DNA of 64,000 nucleotides from Streptomyces sp. PCS3-D2 (GCF_000612545.2 NZ_CP097800.1:4786501-4850500), one strand, 5' to 3'; positions 51,770 through 61,517 are shown, numbered from the stretch's first letter. A program made the numbers and translations. Notes: generated by a model from the letters alone, not told the origin.

Positions 51770-53170
51770 ATGAGATGGGCCCTGGTCAAGGTGTGCCTCG
51801 CGGTCACCGCGATGGTGGTCGTGGCCTTCGCCGTACCGCTCGGGCTCGTCGTCCAGGAGATGGCGAGCGACCGGGCCTTCTCCAACGCCGAGCGGCAGGC
51901 CGCCACCATCGGCCCCACGCTGTCGATCACCACCGACCCGGCGCAGCTGAGCAAGGCCGTGGAGTCCACGCAGATGGGCGCGGCCCGACGGATGGCCGTC
52001 CACGTGCCCGCGATCGGCGACAGCCCGCCGGTGAGCATCGGCAAGGGCCGGGCCGGGGAGCGCGCGGTCGCGGAGACCCGGCGGATGGGGCGGGCCACGA
52101 CGGCCACGGTGCCCGGCGGCGGCTCCGCGCTCCTCCAGCCGACCGCGCTCGGGTCCGGGGACATCGCCGTGGTGGAGGTCTTCGTACCGGAGAGCGAGGT
52201 CAGCAATGGCGTCGCCACCGCCTGGCTGGTGCTGGCGGGCGTCGGACTGGCCCTGATCGTGGGTTCGGTCGCGGTCGCCGACCGGCTGGGCGCCCGGCTG
52301 GTCCGGCCGGCCGAACGGCTCGCGGACGCCGCGCACCAGCTGGGCGAGGGGCGGCTCGGGACGCGTGTGCCCGAGGCCGGGCCGAAGGAACTGCGCTCCG
52401 CCGCCGTCGCGTTCAACGCGATGGCGGACCAGGTGGTGGAGCTCCTCGCCAACGAGCGGGAACTGGCCGCGGACCTGTCGCACCGGCTGCGCACCCCGCT
52501 GACGGTGCTCCGGCTCAACACCGCCTCGCTCGGGGACGGTCCGGCCGCGGACCAGACCCGGGCGGCCGTGGAACAGCTGGAGCGCGAGGTCGACACGATC
52601 ATCCGGACTGCCCGGGAACAGCGCCCGGCCACCGGCCTGGTCGGGGCGGGAGCGGGCTGCGACGCCTCCGAGGTGATCTGCGACCGCATGGGCTTCTGGT
52701 CGGCGCTCGCGGAGGACGAGGGCCGCGAGGTGCGGCTCGCCGGGGTGGACCGTGCGGTACGGATCCCCGTGGCCCGGCCCGAACTCGCCGCCGCCCTCGA
52801 CGCCATGCTCGGCAACGTCTTCCGGCACACCCCCGAGGGCACCCCCTTCGCGGTCGACGTCCACGACGCGGGCGACGCCGTGATCGTGCTCGTCTCGGAC
52901 GCGGGACCCGGCATCTCCGACCCGGACGCCGCCCTGCGCCGCGGCAACGACGGCGCCCGGGACGGGTCCACCGGCCTCGGGCTGGACATCGTGCGCCGGG
53001 TCGCGGAATCGACCGGCGGCGACGTGCGGCTGGGCCGCTCGGTGCTCGGCGGCACCGAGGTCCGCGTGTGGATCGGCCTGGACGGGCGGAGCACGGGCGG
53101 CCCGGGCGCGGGGCGGCCCGGCCGCGGCCGACGCGGCAACCGACGTAACCGGGGGCGCGCCACGCCGTGA
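51770..53170 (+). CDS. Sensor histidine kinase
   Basis: The 466-residue kinase has two transmembrane helices (about 7-28 and 147-170) around an extracytoplasmic sensor loop, a HAMP region (171-223), a dimerisation domain with His238 (ADLSHRLRTP), and an ATPase domain with an N-box (MLGNVFRHTPEG), DAGPGI and GLGLDIVRR. A basic Gly/Arg-rich tail of about 25 residues follows. It is the partner of the response regulator immediately upstream. The signal is unknown. Confidence 0.92.
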   Translation: MRWALVKVCLAVTAMVVVAFAVPLGLVVQEMASDRAFSNAERQAATIGPTLSITTDPAQLSKAVESTQMGAARRMAVHVPAIGDSPPVSIGKGRAGERAVAETRRMGRATTATVPGGGSALLQPTALGSGDIAVVEVFVPESEVSNGVATAWLVLAGVGLALIVGSVAVADRLGARLVRPAERLADAAHQLGEGRLGTRVPEAGPKELRSAAVAFNAMADQVVELLANERELAADLSHRLRTPLTVLRLNTASLGDGPAADQTRAAVEQLEREVDTIIRTAREQRPATGLVGAGAGCDASEVICDRMGFWSALAEDEGREVRLAGVDRAVRIPVARPELAAALDAMLGNVFRHTPEGTPFAVDVHDAGDAVIVLVSDAGPGISDPDAALRRGNDGARDGSTGLGLDIVRRVAESTGGDVRLGRSVLGGTEVRVWIGLDGRSTGGPGAGRPGRGRRGNRRNRGRATP

Positions 53171-53222
53171 CCGGGGGCGCGCCTAGCAGGCAGGATGTCC
53201 TGATCTCGGTACGGTCCGCGGC

Positions 53223-53387
53223 ATGGACACCCTCATCTTCGGCGGGCTCCTCGCCACGCTGGTCGCCATGTACCGGGAGACGTCCCGGATGGTCGTGCTC
53301 GGGGCGTGGTGGGCCGTGCTCGTCGCCGTCACCCTGCTGATGGCACACCACATCACCGGCAGCCTGGCCCTGACACTGAGCTGGTGA
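53223..53387 (+). CDS. DUF5993 small membrane protein
   Basis: The 54-residue open frame (MDTLIFGGLLATLVAMYRE to LALTLSW) has two hydrophobic segments. Its position directly before a DsbB-like gene and its content (M-D-T-L-I-F start, HH-T motif) match DUF5993 proteins, which recur as DsbB partners. Its stop overlaps a possible GTG start of the DsbB gene (GTGA). It is probably a membrane cofactor of that enzyme; the function is unproven. Confidence 0.75.
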   Translation: MDTLIFGGLLATLVAMYRETSRMVVLGAWWAVLVAVTLLMAHHITGSLALTLSW

Positions 53388-53389
53388 CC

Positions 53390-54040
53390 ATGGCGACGAT
53401 CGAGACCCTCGTCCCGGAGACCGCGCCCGAGAGCCCGCCGCTGGGCAAAGTCCAGTACTGGTTCGCCTGCCTCTTCGCCGTCGGCTGGACGGGCGTGGTG
53501 TGCGCCGGCCTCGTGCACCAGTTCGTGCAGGGGGAGCACCCGTGCCCGCTCTGCGTGGTGCAGCGCATGTTCATGCTGCTGGCGGCGCTGGGAGCGGCGT
53601 ACATCATCCGCACGGCGCTGCACCGCGGCTCGGTGACGGGCCGGCACTACATGACGGGCTGGGGCCTGACCCTGATCGCGCTCGTCGGAGGCTCCGTCGC
53701 GGCCTGGCGACAGACGACGCTCCACATCCTGCCGGGCGACAAGGGGTACGGGGGCGAGGTGTTCGGCCTCCACCTGTACGTGTGGGCGCTGATCCTCTTC
53801 CAGGCCTCCGCGCTCGTCGTCGGCATCGCCCTGGCCACCGCGCACACGACGGCGGATCGCGGCGTCCCGGCGACCGGGCCGGGCCCGCTGCGCACGGCGG
53901 GGCTGTTCGCGCTGTGGTTCCTGGGCGCGGTCATCGCCGTGAACCTGCTGGTCGTCTTCGCGGAGGAGGGCTACCACTGGTTCCTGCCGGACGATCCGAA
54001 CGGGTACCGGTTCTTCTCCGACCTCGGGATGTCGGACTAG
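53390..54040 (+). CDS. DsbB-like disulfide bond formation protein
   Basis: The 216-residue membrane protein has four transmembrane helices and the quinone-side redox pair in HPCPLCVVQR (Cys52 and Cys55). The second periplasmic cysteine pair found in E. coli DsbB is absent: the only other cysteines (27 and 38) lie in or near the first helix. It therefore belongs to a variant DsbB class, probably passing electrons from a thioredoxin-like partner to quinone. ATG 53390 is used; GTG 53384, overlapping the previous stop, is possible. It is coupled to DUF5993. Confidence 0.85.
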   Translation: MATIETLVPETAPESPPLGKVQYWFACLFAVGWTGVVCAGLVHQFVQGEHPCPLCVVQRMFMLLAALGAAYIIRTALHRGSVTGRHYMTGWGLTLIALVGGSVAAWRQTTLHILPGDKGYGGEVFGLHLYVWALILFQASALVVGIALATAHTTADRGVPATGPGPLRTAGLFALWFLGAVIAVNLLVVFAEEGYHWFLPDDPNGYRFFSDLGMSD

Positions 54041-54110
54041 GGCACGACCCGGAAGACCGGAAGGGACGCGCGCCGCGGCGCCCCCCCCACCGAACGGAAG
54101 GAAGCGACAG

Positions 54111-54773
54111 ATGCGCTACGCAGTCCTCGGCACCGGCATCGTCGGCCGCACCGTGGCCGCCCGGCTCGCATCCCTGGGCCACCAGGTGGTCATCGGAACC
54201 CGGGACCCCGGGGCGACCCTCGGCCGGGCCGAGTACGCGGACTGGCAGGAGGCACACCCCGGCGTGGGGCTGGCCGGCTTCGCCGAGGCGGCCCGGGACC
54301 GCGAGGTGCTGGTCAACGCCACGAGCGGGCGGGGCAGCGTCGCCGCACTGACGGCGGCGGACGCCGCCCGCCCGGCGGGCAGGGTCCTGATCGACATCGC
54401 GAATCCGCTGGACTTCTCGGGCGGCTTCCCGCCGGTCCTGGACCCGGTGAACGACGACAGCCTCGGCGAGCTGATCCAACGGACCTTCCCCGGGCTGCGC
54501 GTGGTCAAGACGCTGAACACGATGAACTGCCGGATCATGGTGGACCCGGCGCGGGTCGCCGGAGAGCACCACGTCTTCGTCTCCGGCGAGGACGCGGACG
54601 CCAAGGCGACGGTGCGCGAGCTGCTCCACTCCTTCGGCTGGCCGGAGGCGAGCGTCCTGGACCTCGGCGGCATCGAGACGGCCCGGGGCACGGAGATGCT
54701 GCTGCCGGTCTGGCTCCGGCTGATGGGCGCACTCGGCCACACGGACTTCAACTTCCACATCCAGGGCGCCTGA
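54111..54773 (+). CDS. F420-dependent NADP reductase-like oxidoreductase
   Basis: The 220-residue product has an N-terminal Rossmann fold with YAVLGTGIVGRTVAARLASLGH (G-x-G-x-x-G) and VVIGTRDP, and a C-terminal segment (VKTLNTMNC, FVSGEDADAK, LDLGGIETARGTEMLLP) characteristic of F420H2:NADP oxidoreductase-like proteins. It would transfer hydride between NADP and F420 or a related acceptor. A GGAAGGAAG site precedes the ATG. It seems to be a separate unit, convergent with bglC. Confidence 0.82.
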   Translation: MRYAVLGTGIVGRTVAARLASLGHQVVIGTRDPGATLGRAEYADWQEAHPGVGLAGFAEAARDREVLVNATSGRGSVAALTAADAARPAGRVLIDIANPLDFSGGFPPVLDPVNDDSLGELIQRTFPGLRVVKTLNTMNCRIMVDPARVAGEHHVFVSGEDADAKATVRELLHSFGWPEASVLDLGGIETARGTEMLLPVWLRLMGALGHTDFNFHIQGA

Positions 54774-54886
54774 CGGGACGGCGGGACGAGGCCGGTCCGC
54801 CGGCCGGCCGCGCCGGGACCGGCCAGACCGGCCACCGGGGGGTGCGTCCGGACCGGACACCCCCGGTGGGCCGTGGAACCCGCCGG

Positions 54887-56302
54887 CTACATGACCCCCT
54901 TGCGGGCCAGCCGGGCGTACCAGTGGGCGCTGGAGCGCGGTGTGCGGACCTGGGTGTCGTAGTCGACGTGGACGATGCCGAAGCGCTTGCTGTATCCGTA
55001 GGACCACTCGAAGTTGTCCAGCAGCGACCAGAGGAAGTAGCCCTCCACCGGGGCCCCGTCCGACAGCGCGCGGTGGACGGCGGCGAGGTGGGCCTCCAGG
55101 TAGGCGATGCGCTGCGGGTCGTCCAGGTCCGGGGCGTAGGCCGCGCCGTTCTCCGTGACCATCAGCGGCAGGCCGGGTGCCTCGCGGGTGAACCGCATCA
55201 GCAGGTCGTAGAGGCCGGTCGGGTCGATCGACCAGCCCATGTCGGTCTGGTCGCCCGGGGGCTGGTGGAAGGCCACCGCGTCCGCGCCGGGCCACGGGGA
55301 GTGGGACGCGGCGCCGTGGCCGTCGGCGCGCGGGCCGCCCCCGTCCGGGGCGGCGGACACCACCGCCGGCGTGTAGTAGTTCACGCCGAGGAAGTCCGGC
55401 GGCCGGTGGATCAGCGCCTCGTCGCCGGTGCGGACGAACGACCAGTCCGTCAGGGAGGCGGTGTCGGTGAGCAGGTCCTGGGGGTAGGCGCCGTGCAGCA
55501 GCGGCCCGGTGAAGATCCGGTTGGCCAGTGCGTCGATGCGGCGGGCGGCGTCCAGATCGGCCGCCGAGCCGGTCAGCGGCCTTACCGCGCTGGGGTTGAG
55601 GGCGATGCCGACCCGGGTCCGGCCCGGGAGGGCCGCCGCGGCCATGCCGTGGGCCAGGTTGAGGTGGTGGGCGGCGCGCAGCGAGTCGGCGGCGGAGGTG
55701 CGGCCGGGGGCGTGCACTCCGGAGGCGTAGCCGAGGAAGGCGCTGCACCAGGGCTCGTTGAGGGTGGTCCAGAGCTCCACGCGGTCGGCGAGCGCGTCGG
55801 AGACCTGCTCCGCGTACCGGGCGAAGGCGTAGGCCGTCTCGCGCTCGGGCCAGCCGCCGGCATCCTCCAGCTCCTGCGGGAGGTCCCAGTGGTAGAGGGT
55901 CACGCACGGCCGGATGCCGTGGGTGAGGAGCTCGTCGACGAGCCTGTCGTAGAAGCCGGTGCCGCCGGCCAGGACGCGCGGCCAGGACACCGAGAACCGG
56001 TAGGAGCCCAGGCCCAGTTCGGCCATGAGGGCGACGTCCTCGCGCCACAGACGGTGGTGGTCGACCGCGACGTCGCCGGTGTGGCCGCCGTACACCTTGC
56101 CCGGAGTGCGGCAGAAGGTGTCCCAGATGGAGGGCCCGCGCAGTGCGGCCGCGCCCTCGATCTGGAAGGCGGCCGTGGCCGTGCCCCACAAGAACCCGTC
56201 GGGGAAGCGGAGCTGCTCCCCGCCCGGATCCGTTGCGTTCGACGTGCGGTCCGTGCGGTCCGTGCGGTCCGTGCGGTCCGTGTGCGCCGGGGTGTCAGTC
56301 AT
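54887..56302 (-). CDS. bglC: GH1 beta-glucosidase of the cellobiose operon
   Basis: The 471-residue intracellular enzyme hydrolyses cellobiose and cello-oligosaccharides taken up by CebEFG. GH1 landmarks are all present: [15 protein letters not shown], the acid/base Glu in TTLNEPWC, and the nucleophile in MVTENGAAY, with [18 protein letters not shown] near the end. The N-terminus has a four-copy Asp-Arg-Thr stretch encoded by a 9-base DNA repeat. The start overlaps the end of cebG (ATGA), so it is the last gene of the operon. Confidence 0.93.
   Translation of the reverse strand: MTDTPAHTDRTDRTDRTDRTSNATDPGGEQLRFPDGFLWGTATAAFQIEGAAALRGPSIWDTFCRTPGKVYGGHTGDVAVDHHRLWREDVALMAELGLGSYRFSVSWPRVLAGGTGFYDRLVDELLTHGIRPCVTLYHWDLPQELEDAGGWPERETAYAFARYAEQVSDALADRVELWTTLNEPWCSAFLGYASGVHAPGRTSAADSLRAAHHLNLAHGMAAAALPGRTRVGIALNPSAVRPLTGSAADLDAARRIDALANRIFTGPLLHGAYPQDLLTDTASLTDWSFVRTGDEALIHRPPDFLGVNYYTPAVVSAAPDGGGPRADGHGAASHSPWPGADAVAFHQPPGDQTDMGWSIDPTGLYDLLMRFTREAPGLPLMVTENGAAYAPDLDDPQRIAYLEAHLAAVHRALSDGAPVEGYFLWSLLDNFEWSYGYSKRFGIVHVDYDTQVRTPRSSAHWYARLARKGVM
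56237..56280. repeat. 9-bp tandem repeat in the bglC 5' end
   Basis: GTGCGGTCC (plus-strand reading) is repeated about four times within codons 8-22 of bglC and encodes an Asp-Arg-Thr run. The 9-base unit keeps the frame, so copy-number changes would only alter the disordered N-terminus. Confidence 0.7.
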
Positions 56303-57123
56303 CCCTTTACCGCTCCCTGCATGATGCCGCCGACGATCTGGCGGCCGAAGACGAGGAACACCACAAGCAGCGGGAGCGTGCCGAGCAGCGCACCCGCCAT
56401 GATCACGGACTGGTCGGGGATGTATCCCCGGCCGAGTCCGGTCAGGGCCACCTGTACCGTCGGGCTGCCGTTCTGGGTCAGTGCGACGATGGGCCAGAAG
56501 AAGTCGTTCCAGGCCATGACGAAGGTCAGCATCCCCAGCACCGCCATGGCCGGGCGGGCCGCGGGGAAGACCACGTGCCACACGACCCGGAGGGAACTGG
56601 CACCGTCCGTGCGGGCCGCTTCCACCAGCTCCGTCGGCAGCGCGTGCACCAGGTACTGGCGCATGAAGAACACGCCGAAGGCGCACACCAGGGAGGGCAG
56701 GACCACCGCCTGGAGCCGGTCGGTCCACGACAGCTTCGCGATCAGCATGTACAGCGGCACCACGCTCAGCTGCGGCGGGACCAGCATCGTCCCCACCACC
56801 AGCGCCATCAGCATCCGGCGTCCGCGGAAGTGCAGCTTGGCGAAGGCGAAGCCCGCCAGGGTGGAGAAGAGGACCGTCCCGATGGTGACGGTGCCCGCCA
56901 CGATGACCGTGTTCAGCAGGGCGGTGCCCATGTTCGCGTCGGTCCAGGCGATCTGCAGGTTGCGTCCCAGGTTTCCGCCGAACCAGAACGGCGGCGGGGT
57001 CTGGGCCAGACGCGTGTTGGTGCGGGAGGCCGCGATCGCCGTCCACACCAGGGGGAAGAGCGAACCGGCGGTGAAGAGGCCGAGCACCCCGTAGGTGAGC
57101 CGGCCCGCGCGCAGTGATCTCAT
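56299..57123 (-). CDS. cebG: Cellobiose ABC transporter permease CebG
   Basis: The 274-residue permease has about six transmembrane helices and the EAA-type loop [26 protein letters not shown]. Gene order cebE-cebF-cebG-bglC with an adjacent LacI regulator identifies it as the CebG subunit. Its start overlaps the cebF stop (ATGA) and its stop overlaps the bglC start. No ATPase gene lies in the operon, as expected since the shared MsiK ATPase usually serves this transporter. Confidence 0.88.
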   Translation of the reverse strand: MRSLRAGRLTYGVLGLFTAGSLFPLVWTAIAASRTNTRLAQTPPPFWFGGNLGRNLQIAWTDANMGTALLNTVIVAGTVTIGTVLFSTLAGFAFAKLHFRGRRMLMALVVGTMLVPPQLSVVPLYMLIAKLSWTDRLQAVVLPSLVCAFGVFFMRQYLVHALPTELVEAARTDGASSLRVVWHVVFPAARPAMAVLGMLTFVMAWNDFFWPIVALTQNGSPTVQVALTGLGRGYIPDQSVIMAGALLGTLPLLVVFLVFGRQIVGGIMQGAVKG

Positions 57124-58115
57124 CGCGTGTCCCCCCGTCCGCGCAGCAGCCGCGCCGCCCCGGCGATCAGCAGCAGGAGCAGGAACATCGCCCAGGCGAT
57201 CGCCGAGGCCCGCCCCAGGTGCAGGTTCACCCAGCCCTGCTCGTACAGGTACAGGCCGAGCGTCTGGAACTGGTGGTCCGAGCCGCCCGTCGCGCCCGCG
57301 CCGCCGTTGAACAGCAGCGGCTCGCCGAACAGCTGGGTCGCCCCGATCGTCGACACCACACCGGTGAACAGGATCGTCGGCCACAGCGAGGGCACCGTGA
57401 CGTGCAGGAACTGCTGCCAGCGCGAGGCCCCGTCCAGCGCGGCCGACTCGTACAGCTCGCCCGGCACCGCCTGCATGGCCGCCAGGTAGATCAGCGCGTT
57501 GTAGCCGGTCCACCGCCAGATCACGATGGTGGAGACCGCCAACTGCGAGGCGAAGGTGCCGTTCTGCCAGTCCACCGGGCCGACGCCGGCCGCCGAGAGC
57601 GCCCAGTTGATCATTCCGTAGTCCCGGCCGAAGAGCAGGACGAAGACGAGCGTGGCCGCCGCCACCGAGGTGGCGTACGGGGTGAGCACGGCGACCCGGA
57701 AGAAGGCGGAGCCGCGCAGCCGGTAGTTGAGCAGATGGGCCACGCCCAGCGCGATCGCCAGCTGCGGGACCGTGGAGAGCAGCCCGATGGTGACCGTGTT
57801 GCGCAGCGCGTTCCAGAAGAACTCGTCGTCCCACAGCCGGGTGAAGTTGCGCAGGCCTACCCACGTCATGCTGTCGGGGTCGGTCAGCTCCACCTGGTGC
57901 AGTGCCGCCCAGCCCGTGTAGAGCAGCGGGAACAGCCCGAAGGCGGCGAAGAACAGGAAGAAGGGCGCCACGAAGGCGTACGGGCTCCAGCGCAGGTCCC
58001 AGCGGTAGCGGCGCGAGCGCCACACCTGGCCCGGCCTGCCCCGGCCGCCCCCGTCTGCCGCCGCCCGCTCCGGGGCGGCGGCAGACGGGGACAGGACAGC
58101 CGTCTCGTCCGTCAC
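57120..58115 (-). CDS. cebF: Cellobiose ABC transporter permease CebF
   Basis: The 331-residue permease has an Ala-rich cytoplasmic N-terminus (about 45 residues), six transmembrane helices and a conserved EAA loop ([23 protein letters not shown]). It pairs with CebG to form the channel. GTG 58115 starts seven bases after the cebE stop, so it is co-translated. Confidence 0.88.
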   Translation of the reverse strand: MTDETAVLSPSAAAPERAAADGGGRGRPGQVWRSRRYRWDLRWSPYAFVAPFFLFFAAFGLFPLLYTGWAALHQVELTDPDSMTWVGLRNFTRLWDDEFFWNALRNTVTIGLLSTVPQLAIALGVAHLLNYRLRGSAFFRVAVLTPYATSVAAATLVFVLLFGRDYGMINWALSAAGVGPVDWQNGTFASQLAVSTIVIWRWTGYNALIYLAAMQAVPGELYESAALDGASRWQQFLHVTVPSLWPTILFTGVVSTIGATQLFGEPLLFNGGAGATGGSDHQFQTLGLYLYEQGWVNLHLGRASAIAWAMFLLLLLIAGAARLLRGRGDTR

Positions 58116-58122
58116 CGGCGCC

Positions 58123-59472
58123 TCACTGGTCCAGGGCGTTGTCGATGGCCTTCACCGCGGCCTCCCAGCCCTCCTGCGCGCTGCGGCCCTTCTGGTCGAC
58201 CTGGAGCATTCCGATGTCGGCCAGGTTCTGCGCGATGACCAGGTCCTTGGGGCCCACCACCGTCACCGGCACGCCCTGCGCCGCCTTCGAGAAGATCTCA
58301 CCGATCGGCGCACCGCCGAAGTACTCGTGCCTCGCCCCCGATACCGCCGGCAGCGTGTAGGCGGCGCTCGCGCTCGGGAAGCTGCCCCGCTTCTCGAAGA
58401 GCTTCGCCTGCTGTTCCGGCGCCGTCAGCCAGGCCGCCAGCTTGGCCGCCTCCTCGGCGTGCTTGCCGGCCTTCGGGACCACCAGGAAGGAACCGCCCCA
58501 GTTGCTGGGCTTCGGCGCCTGCGCCACGTCCCACTTGTCCTTGCCCGACGGGCCCGCCTTGTCCTGGATGTAGCCGAGCATCCACGCCGGGCAGGAGACC
58601 GTCGCGAAGGCTCCGTTGGCGAAGCCCTGGTCCCAGCCCGGGGTGAACTGCTGCAGTTTGGCGCTGAGGCCCGCGGTGGCGAAGGACGCCGCCAGGTCGA
58701 AGGCTCCGCGGACCGCCGGGTTGGTCTTGTAGACGACCTTGCCCTGGGCGTCGTAGAACCGCTCGGCGCTGCTGCCCGTCACCGCGGCCATGACCCCCGA
58801 TGCCGAGTCCACGAAGGCCTTGCCGTCGCCCGCCTTCGCCTTGTACGCCTTGCCCGCCTCCAGGTACTTGCCCCAGTCGCCCGCCCACAGCGCGCCGACC
58901 GCCTCCCGGTCCGAGGGCAGCCCGGCCGCCTCGAAGAGGTCCTTGCGGTAGCAGATCCCCTGCGGCCCGATGTCGGTGCCGAGACCGACCGTGGCCCCGC
59001 CCTTGGCGGCGGGCGCCGTGCCCTGGGCCCACTTCCACGGCAGGTACGCGGCCTTGTCCACACCGGGCACCTTGCCCAGGTCCACCAGTTTGTCGGCCTG
59101 GGTGGCGGTGATCTCGGCGATGTTGTTGACCTCGACCGCCTGGATGTCGGCGAGGCCGCTGCCGGTGCCCAGGTGCGTCAGCAGTTGGGGGTAGTAGTTC
59201 TCGTTGCGCTCGATGGAGGTCTGCTCGATGCGGACGCCCGGGTTCTGCGCCATGTACGCGTCGTAGAGCCCGGCCTCCTGGAGACCGAAGGCCCCGAAGA
59301 CTCCCACGGTCAGGGTGGTCCGGCCGGTGCCGCCGGCCGACGGACCCGCCTTCGGGTCCGTCTCGGGATCCTGCGCGCACCCCGCGAGCAGCAGCGCGGC
59401 GGCGCCCATCGAGGCGACCGCCGTGACGAGGGTTCTTCGGGCTCGTGCTCGGGACGGGGACTGGGCTCGCAT
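58123..59472 (-). CDS. cebE: Cellobiose-binding lipoprotein CebE
   Basis: The 449-residue protein has a lipoprotein signal with lipobox LLAGC (Cys32) and an extracellular sugar-binding domain of the family 1 class (GVFGAFGLQEAGLYDAYMAQNPGVRIEQTS, later PAWMLGYIQDKAG). It delivers cellobiose or cellotriose to CebFG. GGGAGGA precedes the ATG. A perfect CebR box lies upstream, between it and cebR. Confidence 0.9.
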   Translation of the reverse strand: MRAQSPSRARARRTLVTAVASMGAAALLLAGCAQDPETDPKAGPSAGGTGRTTLTVGVFGAFGLQEAGLYDAYMAQNPGVRIEQTSIERNENYYPQLLTHLGTGSGLADIQAVEVNNIAEITATQADKLVDLGKVPGVDKAAYLPWKWAQGTAPAAKGGATVGLGTDIGPQGICYRKDLFEAAGLPSDREAVGALWAGDWGKYLEAGKAYKAKAGDGKAFVDSASGVMAAVTGSSAERFYDAQGKVVYKTNPAVRGAFDLAASFATAGLSAKLQQFTPGWDQGFANGAFATVSCPAWMLGYIQDKAGPSGKDKWDVAQAPKPSNWGGSFLVVPKAGKHAEEAAKLAAWLTAPEQQAKLFEKRGSFPSASAAYTLPAVSGARHEYFGGAPIGEIFSKAAQGVPVTVVGPKDLVIAQNLADIGMLQVDQKGRSAQEGWEAAVKAIDNALDQ

Positions 59473-59524
59473 GGTTCCTCCCTGAAGGGTGGGCGACAAC
59501 GTGGGGGTGTCGTGTGACACAGTG

Positions 59525-59538
59525 TGGGAGCGCTCCCA
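59525..59538. promoter_or_regulatory. CebR box TGGGAGCGCTCCCA
   Basis: A perfect 14-base palindrome, identical to the known CebR operator consensus of Streptomyces, lies 53 bases upstream of cebE and 39 bases upstream of the divergent cebR. CebR bound here represses cebEFG-bglC until cellobiose or cellotriose is present. Confidence 0.92.
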
Positions 59539-59576
59539 CAGTAGTCAAGGGGTAGATTCACGACCGGGAGGAAGCC

Positions 59577-60620
59577 ATGAACGGGAACGGGCGCAGCGGG
59601 GGACGGCCGACCCTGGAAGAGGTCGCGGTGCGCGCCGGAGTCGGGCGCGGCACCGTGTCCCGGGTGATCAACGGGTCCTCCAGGGTCAGCGAGCAGACCA
59701 GGGCCGCCGTCGAGGCGGCCGTGACCGAGCTGGGGTACGTGCCGAACCGCGCGGCCCGCGCCCTCGCGGCCAACCGCAACGACGCGATCGCCCTCGTGAT
59801 CCCCGAGCCCGAGGCCCGGTTCTTCGCCGAGCCGTACTTCTCCGAAGTGGTCCGCGGGGTCGGGGCGGCCCTCGCGGAGACCGACATCCAGCTCGTCCTC
59901 ACTCTGGCCGGCAGCGACCGCGAGCGCCGCCGCCTCGCGCAGTACCTCTCCGGACACCGGGTCGACGGCGTGCTGCTGGTCTCCGTCCACGCCGGGGACC
60001 CGCTCCCGGAGCTGCTGGTGGAGCTGGGCATCCCGACGGTGATCAGCGGCCGGCGTTCCGCGGCGGAGACGCTGCCCTGTGTGGACTCCGACAACCTGGC
60101 GGGAGCCGCCGAGGCCGTGCGCCACCTGCTCGACCGGGGCCGCCGTACGATCGCCACGATCACCGGCCCGCTGGACGTGTACGGAGCCCGCTGCCGGCTC
60201 GACGGCTACCGCCAGGCCCTGGCCGCCGCCGGCCGCCCCGTGGACGAGCGGCTGGTGGCGGTCGCCGACTTCACCGAGGAGGGCGGCCGCCGGGCCATGC
60301 GCGAGTTGTTGGAGCGCAGCCCCTCGCTCGACGCGGTCTTCGCCTCCTCGGACGTCATGGCGGCGGGCGCCCGGCGGGAACTGCGTGCGGCCGGGCGCCG
60401 GATCCCGCACGACGTGGCCCTGGTCGGCTTCGACGACTCGGTGGTGGCCCGGCACATGGATCCGCCGCTGACCAGCGTCCGGCAGCCCATCGAGGAGATG
60501 GGCCGGACCATGGCGAGCATGCTGCTGGACCGCGTCTCGGGACGAGGGGGGAGTGCCGTGGCCGCGGGCGGGCCGGCGGTCGTCCTGCCGAACAGGCTGG
60601 TGGTGCGGGAGTCGTCCTGA
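59577..60620 (+). CDS. cebR: LacI-family repressor CebR
   Basis: The 347-residue LacI regulator has an N-terminal helix-turn-helix (TLEEVAVRAGVGRGTVSRVINGSSRVSEQTRAAV, about residues 12-45) and a periplasmic-binding-like sensor domain (VDGVLLVSVHAGDP, DNLAGAAEAVRHLLDRG, ALVGFDDSVVARHMDPPLTSVRQPIEEMG). The CebR box, cebEFG and bglC next to it identify it as CebR, which senses cellobiose. In S. scabiei it also links to thaxtomin control (family knowledge). GGGAGGAAG precedes the ATG. Confidence 0.92.
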   Translation: MNGNGRSGGRPTLEEVAVRAGVGRGTVSRVINGSSRVSEQTRAAVEAAVTELGYVPNRAARALAANRNDAIALVIPEPEARFFAEPYFSEVVRGVGAALAETDIQLVLTLAGSDRERRRLAQYLSGHRVDGVLLVSVHAGDPLPELLVELGIPTVISGRRSAAETLPCVDSDNLAGAAEAVRHLLDRGRRTIATITGPLDVYGARCRLDGYRQALAAAGRPVDERLVAVADFTEEGGRRAMRELLERSPSLDAVFASSDVMAAGARRELRAAGRRIPHDVALVGFDDSVVARHMDPPLTSVRQPIEEMGRTMASMLLDRVSGRGGSAVAAGGPAVVLPNRLVVRESS

Positions 60621-60671
60621 CCCTCACCGGGGCGCCTTGGCCCCGGAGTCCCGGAGCCCCGGGACGTGCAG

Positions 60672-60705
60672 AAGGCCCCGGTCCGCTTCCGCGTACCGGG
60701 GCCTT
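60672..60705. terminator. Bidirectional terminator, cebR and tRNA-His
   Basis: A perfect 11-base-pair stem (AAGGCCCCGGT with ACCGGGGCCTT) has a 12-base loop. It lies between the convergent cebR and tRNA-His and would serve both. Confidence 0.85.
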
Positions 60706-60712
60706 TCCGCAG

Positions 60713-60785
60713 GGTGAGTGACGGGACTTGAACCCGCGGCCACCTGGACCACAACCAGGTGCTCTACCAGCTGAGCTACACCCAC
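60713..60785 (-). tRNA. tRNA-His (GUG)
   Basis: The 73-base cloverleaf has acceptor arms GTGGGTG and CACTCAC (one G-T wobble), D arm GCTC/GAGC, anticodon stem CCTGG/CCAGG with loop TTGTGGT (anticodon GTG), and T-loop TTCAAGT. Discriminator C pairs with the extra G encoded at -1 (60786), a tRNA-His hallmark. It lies upstream of orn on the same strand, with which it may be transcribed independently. Confidence 0.96.
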
Positions 60786-60891
60786 CATGTCCGGTCGGAA
60801 AACCGACCGGCCGAAGAAAAGGGTACAGGGTCCGGGAGGGTGCTCGCTCCACCCTTGTGCGCCCCCTCTCCGGAAGGGGCCCGGCAGGAAC

Positions 60892-61494
60892 CTATGCGCC
60901 CGGCGCCGTGTGCCTGGCGGCGATGCTGCGGGCGGTGTCGGAATCGGGCCCGGGCTGTGGCACGAAGACCGCCTCGCGGTAGTAGCGCAGCTCGGTGATG
61001 GAGTCCCTGATGTCCGCCAGCGCCCGGTGGTTGCCGTTCTTCGGGGGGCTGTTGAAGTACGCCCGCGGGTACCAGCGGCGCGCCAGCTCCTTGACCGAGG
61101 ACACGTCCACGATCCGGTAGTGCAGGTAGCCCTCCAGCGCGGCCATGTCGCGCAGCAGGAAGCCGCGGTCGGTGCCGACCGAGTTCCCGCAGAGCGGTGC
61201 CTTGCGCGGCTCCTTCACGTGCTCCCGCACGTACGCCAGGACCTGCGCCTCGGCGTCCGCGAGGGTGGTGCCACCGGCCAGCTCGTCGAGCAGGCCGGAG
61301 GCGGTGTGCATCTCGCGGACCACGTCGGGCATGGTCTCCAGGGCGCGGTCCGGCGGGCGGATCACGATGTCCACGCCCTCGCCGAGCACGTTGAGCTCCG
61401 AGTCGGTGACCAGCGCGGCCACCTCGATAAGTGCGTCGTCCGTCAACGAGAGCCCGGTCATCTCGCAGTCGATCCACACCATGCGATCGTTCAT
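60892..61494 (-). CDS. orn: Oligoribonuclease Orn
   Basis: The 200-residue enzyme is a DEDDh 3'-to-5' exoribonuclease that degrades very short RNAs and pGpG, closing c-di-GMP turnover. Motif I is [10 protein letters not shown], motif II lies in [15 protein letters not shown], and motif III is [14 protein letters not shown] 61494 is preferred over the in-frame GTG at 61503 because AAGGTGGGA lies at good spacing and it matches the family start MNDRMVWID. In Streptomyces orn is required for normal development (family knowledge). Its substrate pGpG comes from proteins such as CdgA at 35.7 kb. Confidence 0.93.
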   Translation of the reverse strand: MNDRMVWIDCEMTGLSLTDDALIEVAALVTDSELNVLGEGVDIVIRPPDRALETMPDVVREMHTASGLLDELAGGTTLADAEAQVLAYVREHVKEPRKAPLCGNSVGTDRGFLLRDMAALEGYLHYRIVDVSSVKELARRWYPRAYFNSPPKNGNHRALADIRDSITELRYYREAVFVPQPGPDSDTARSIAARHTAPGA

Positions 61495-61517
61495 GTGTCC
61501 CACCTTATGCGGTCCCC

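Noticed and set aside
50038-53163. 1041-codon minus-strand open frame
   Set aside because: It overlaps the response regulator and kinase genes in an antisense phase; its product is Arg/Ser-rich with no domain.
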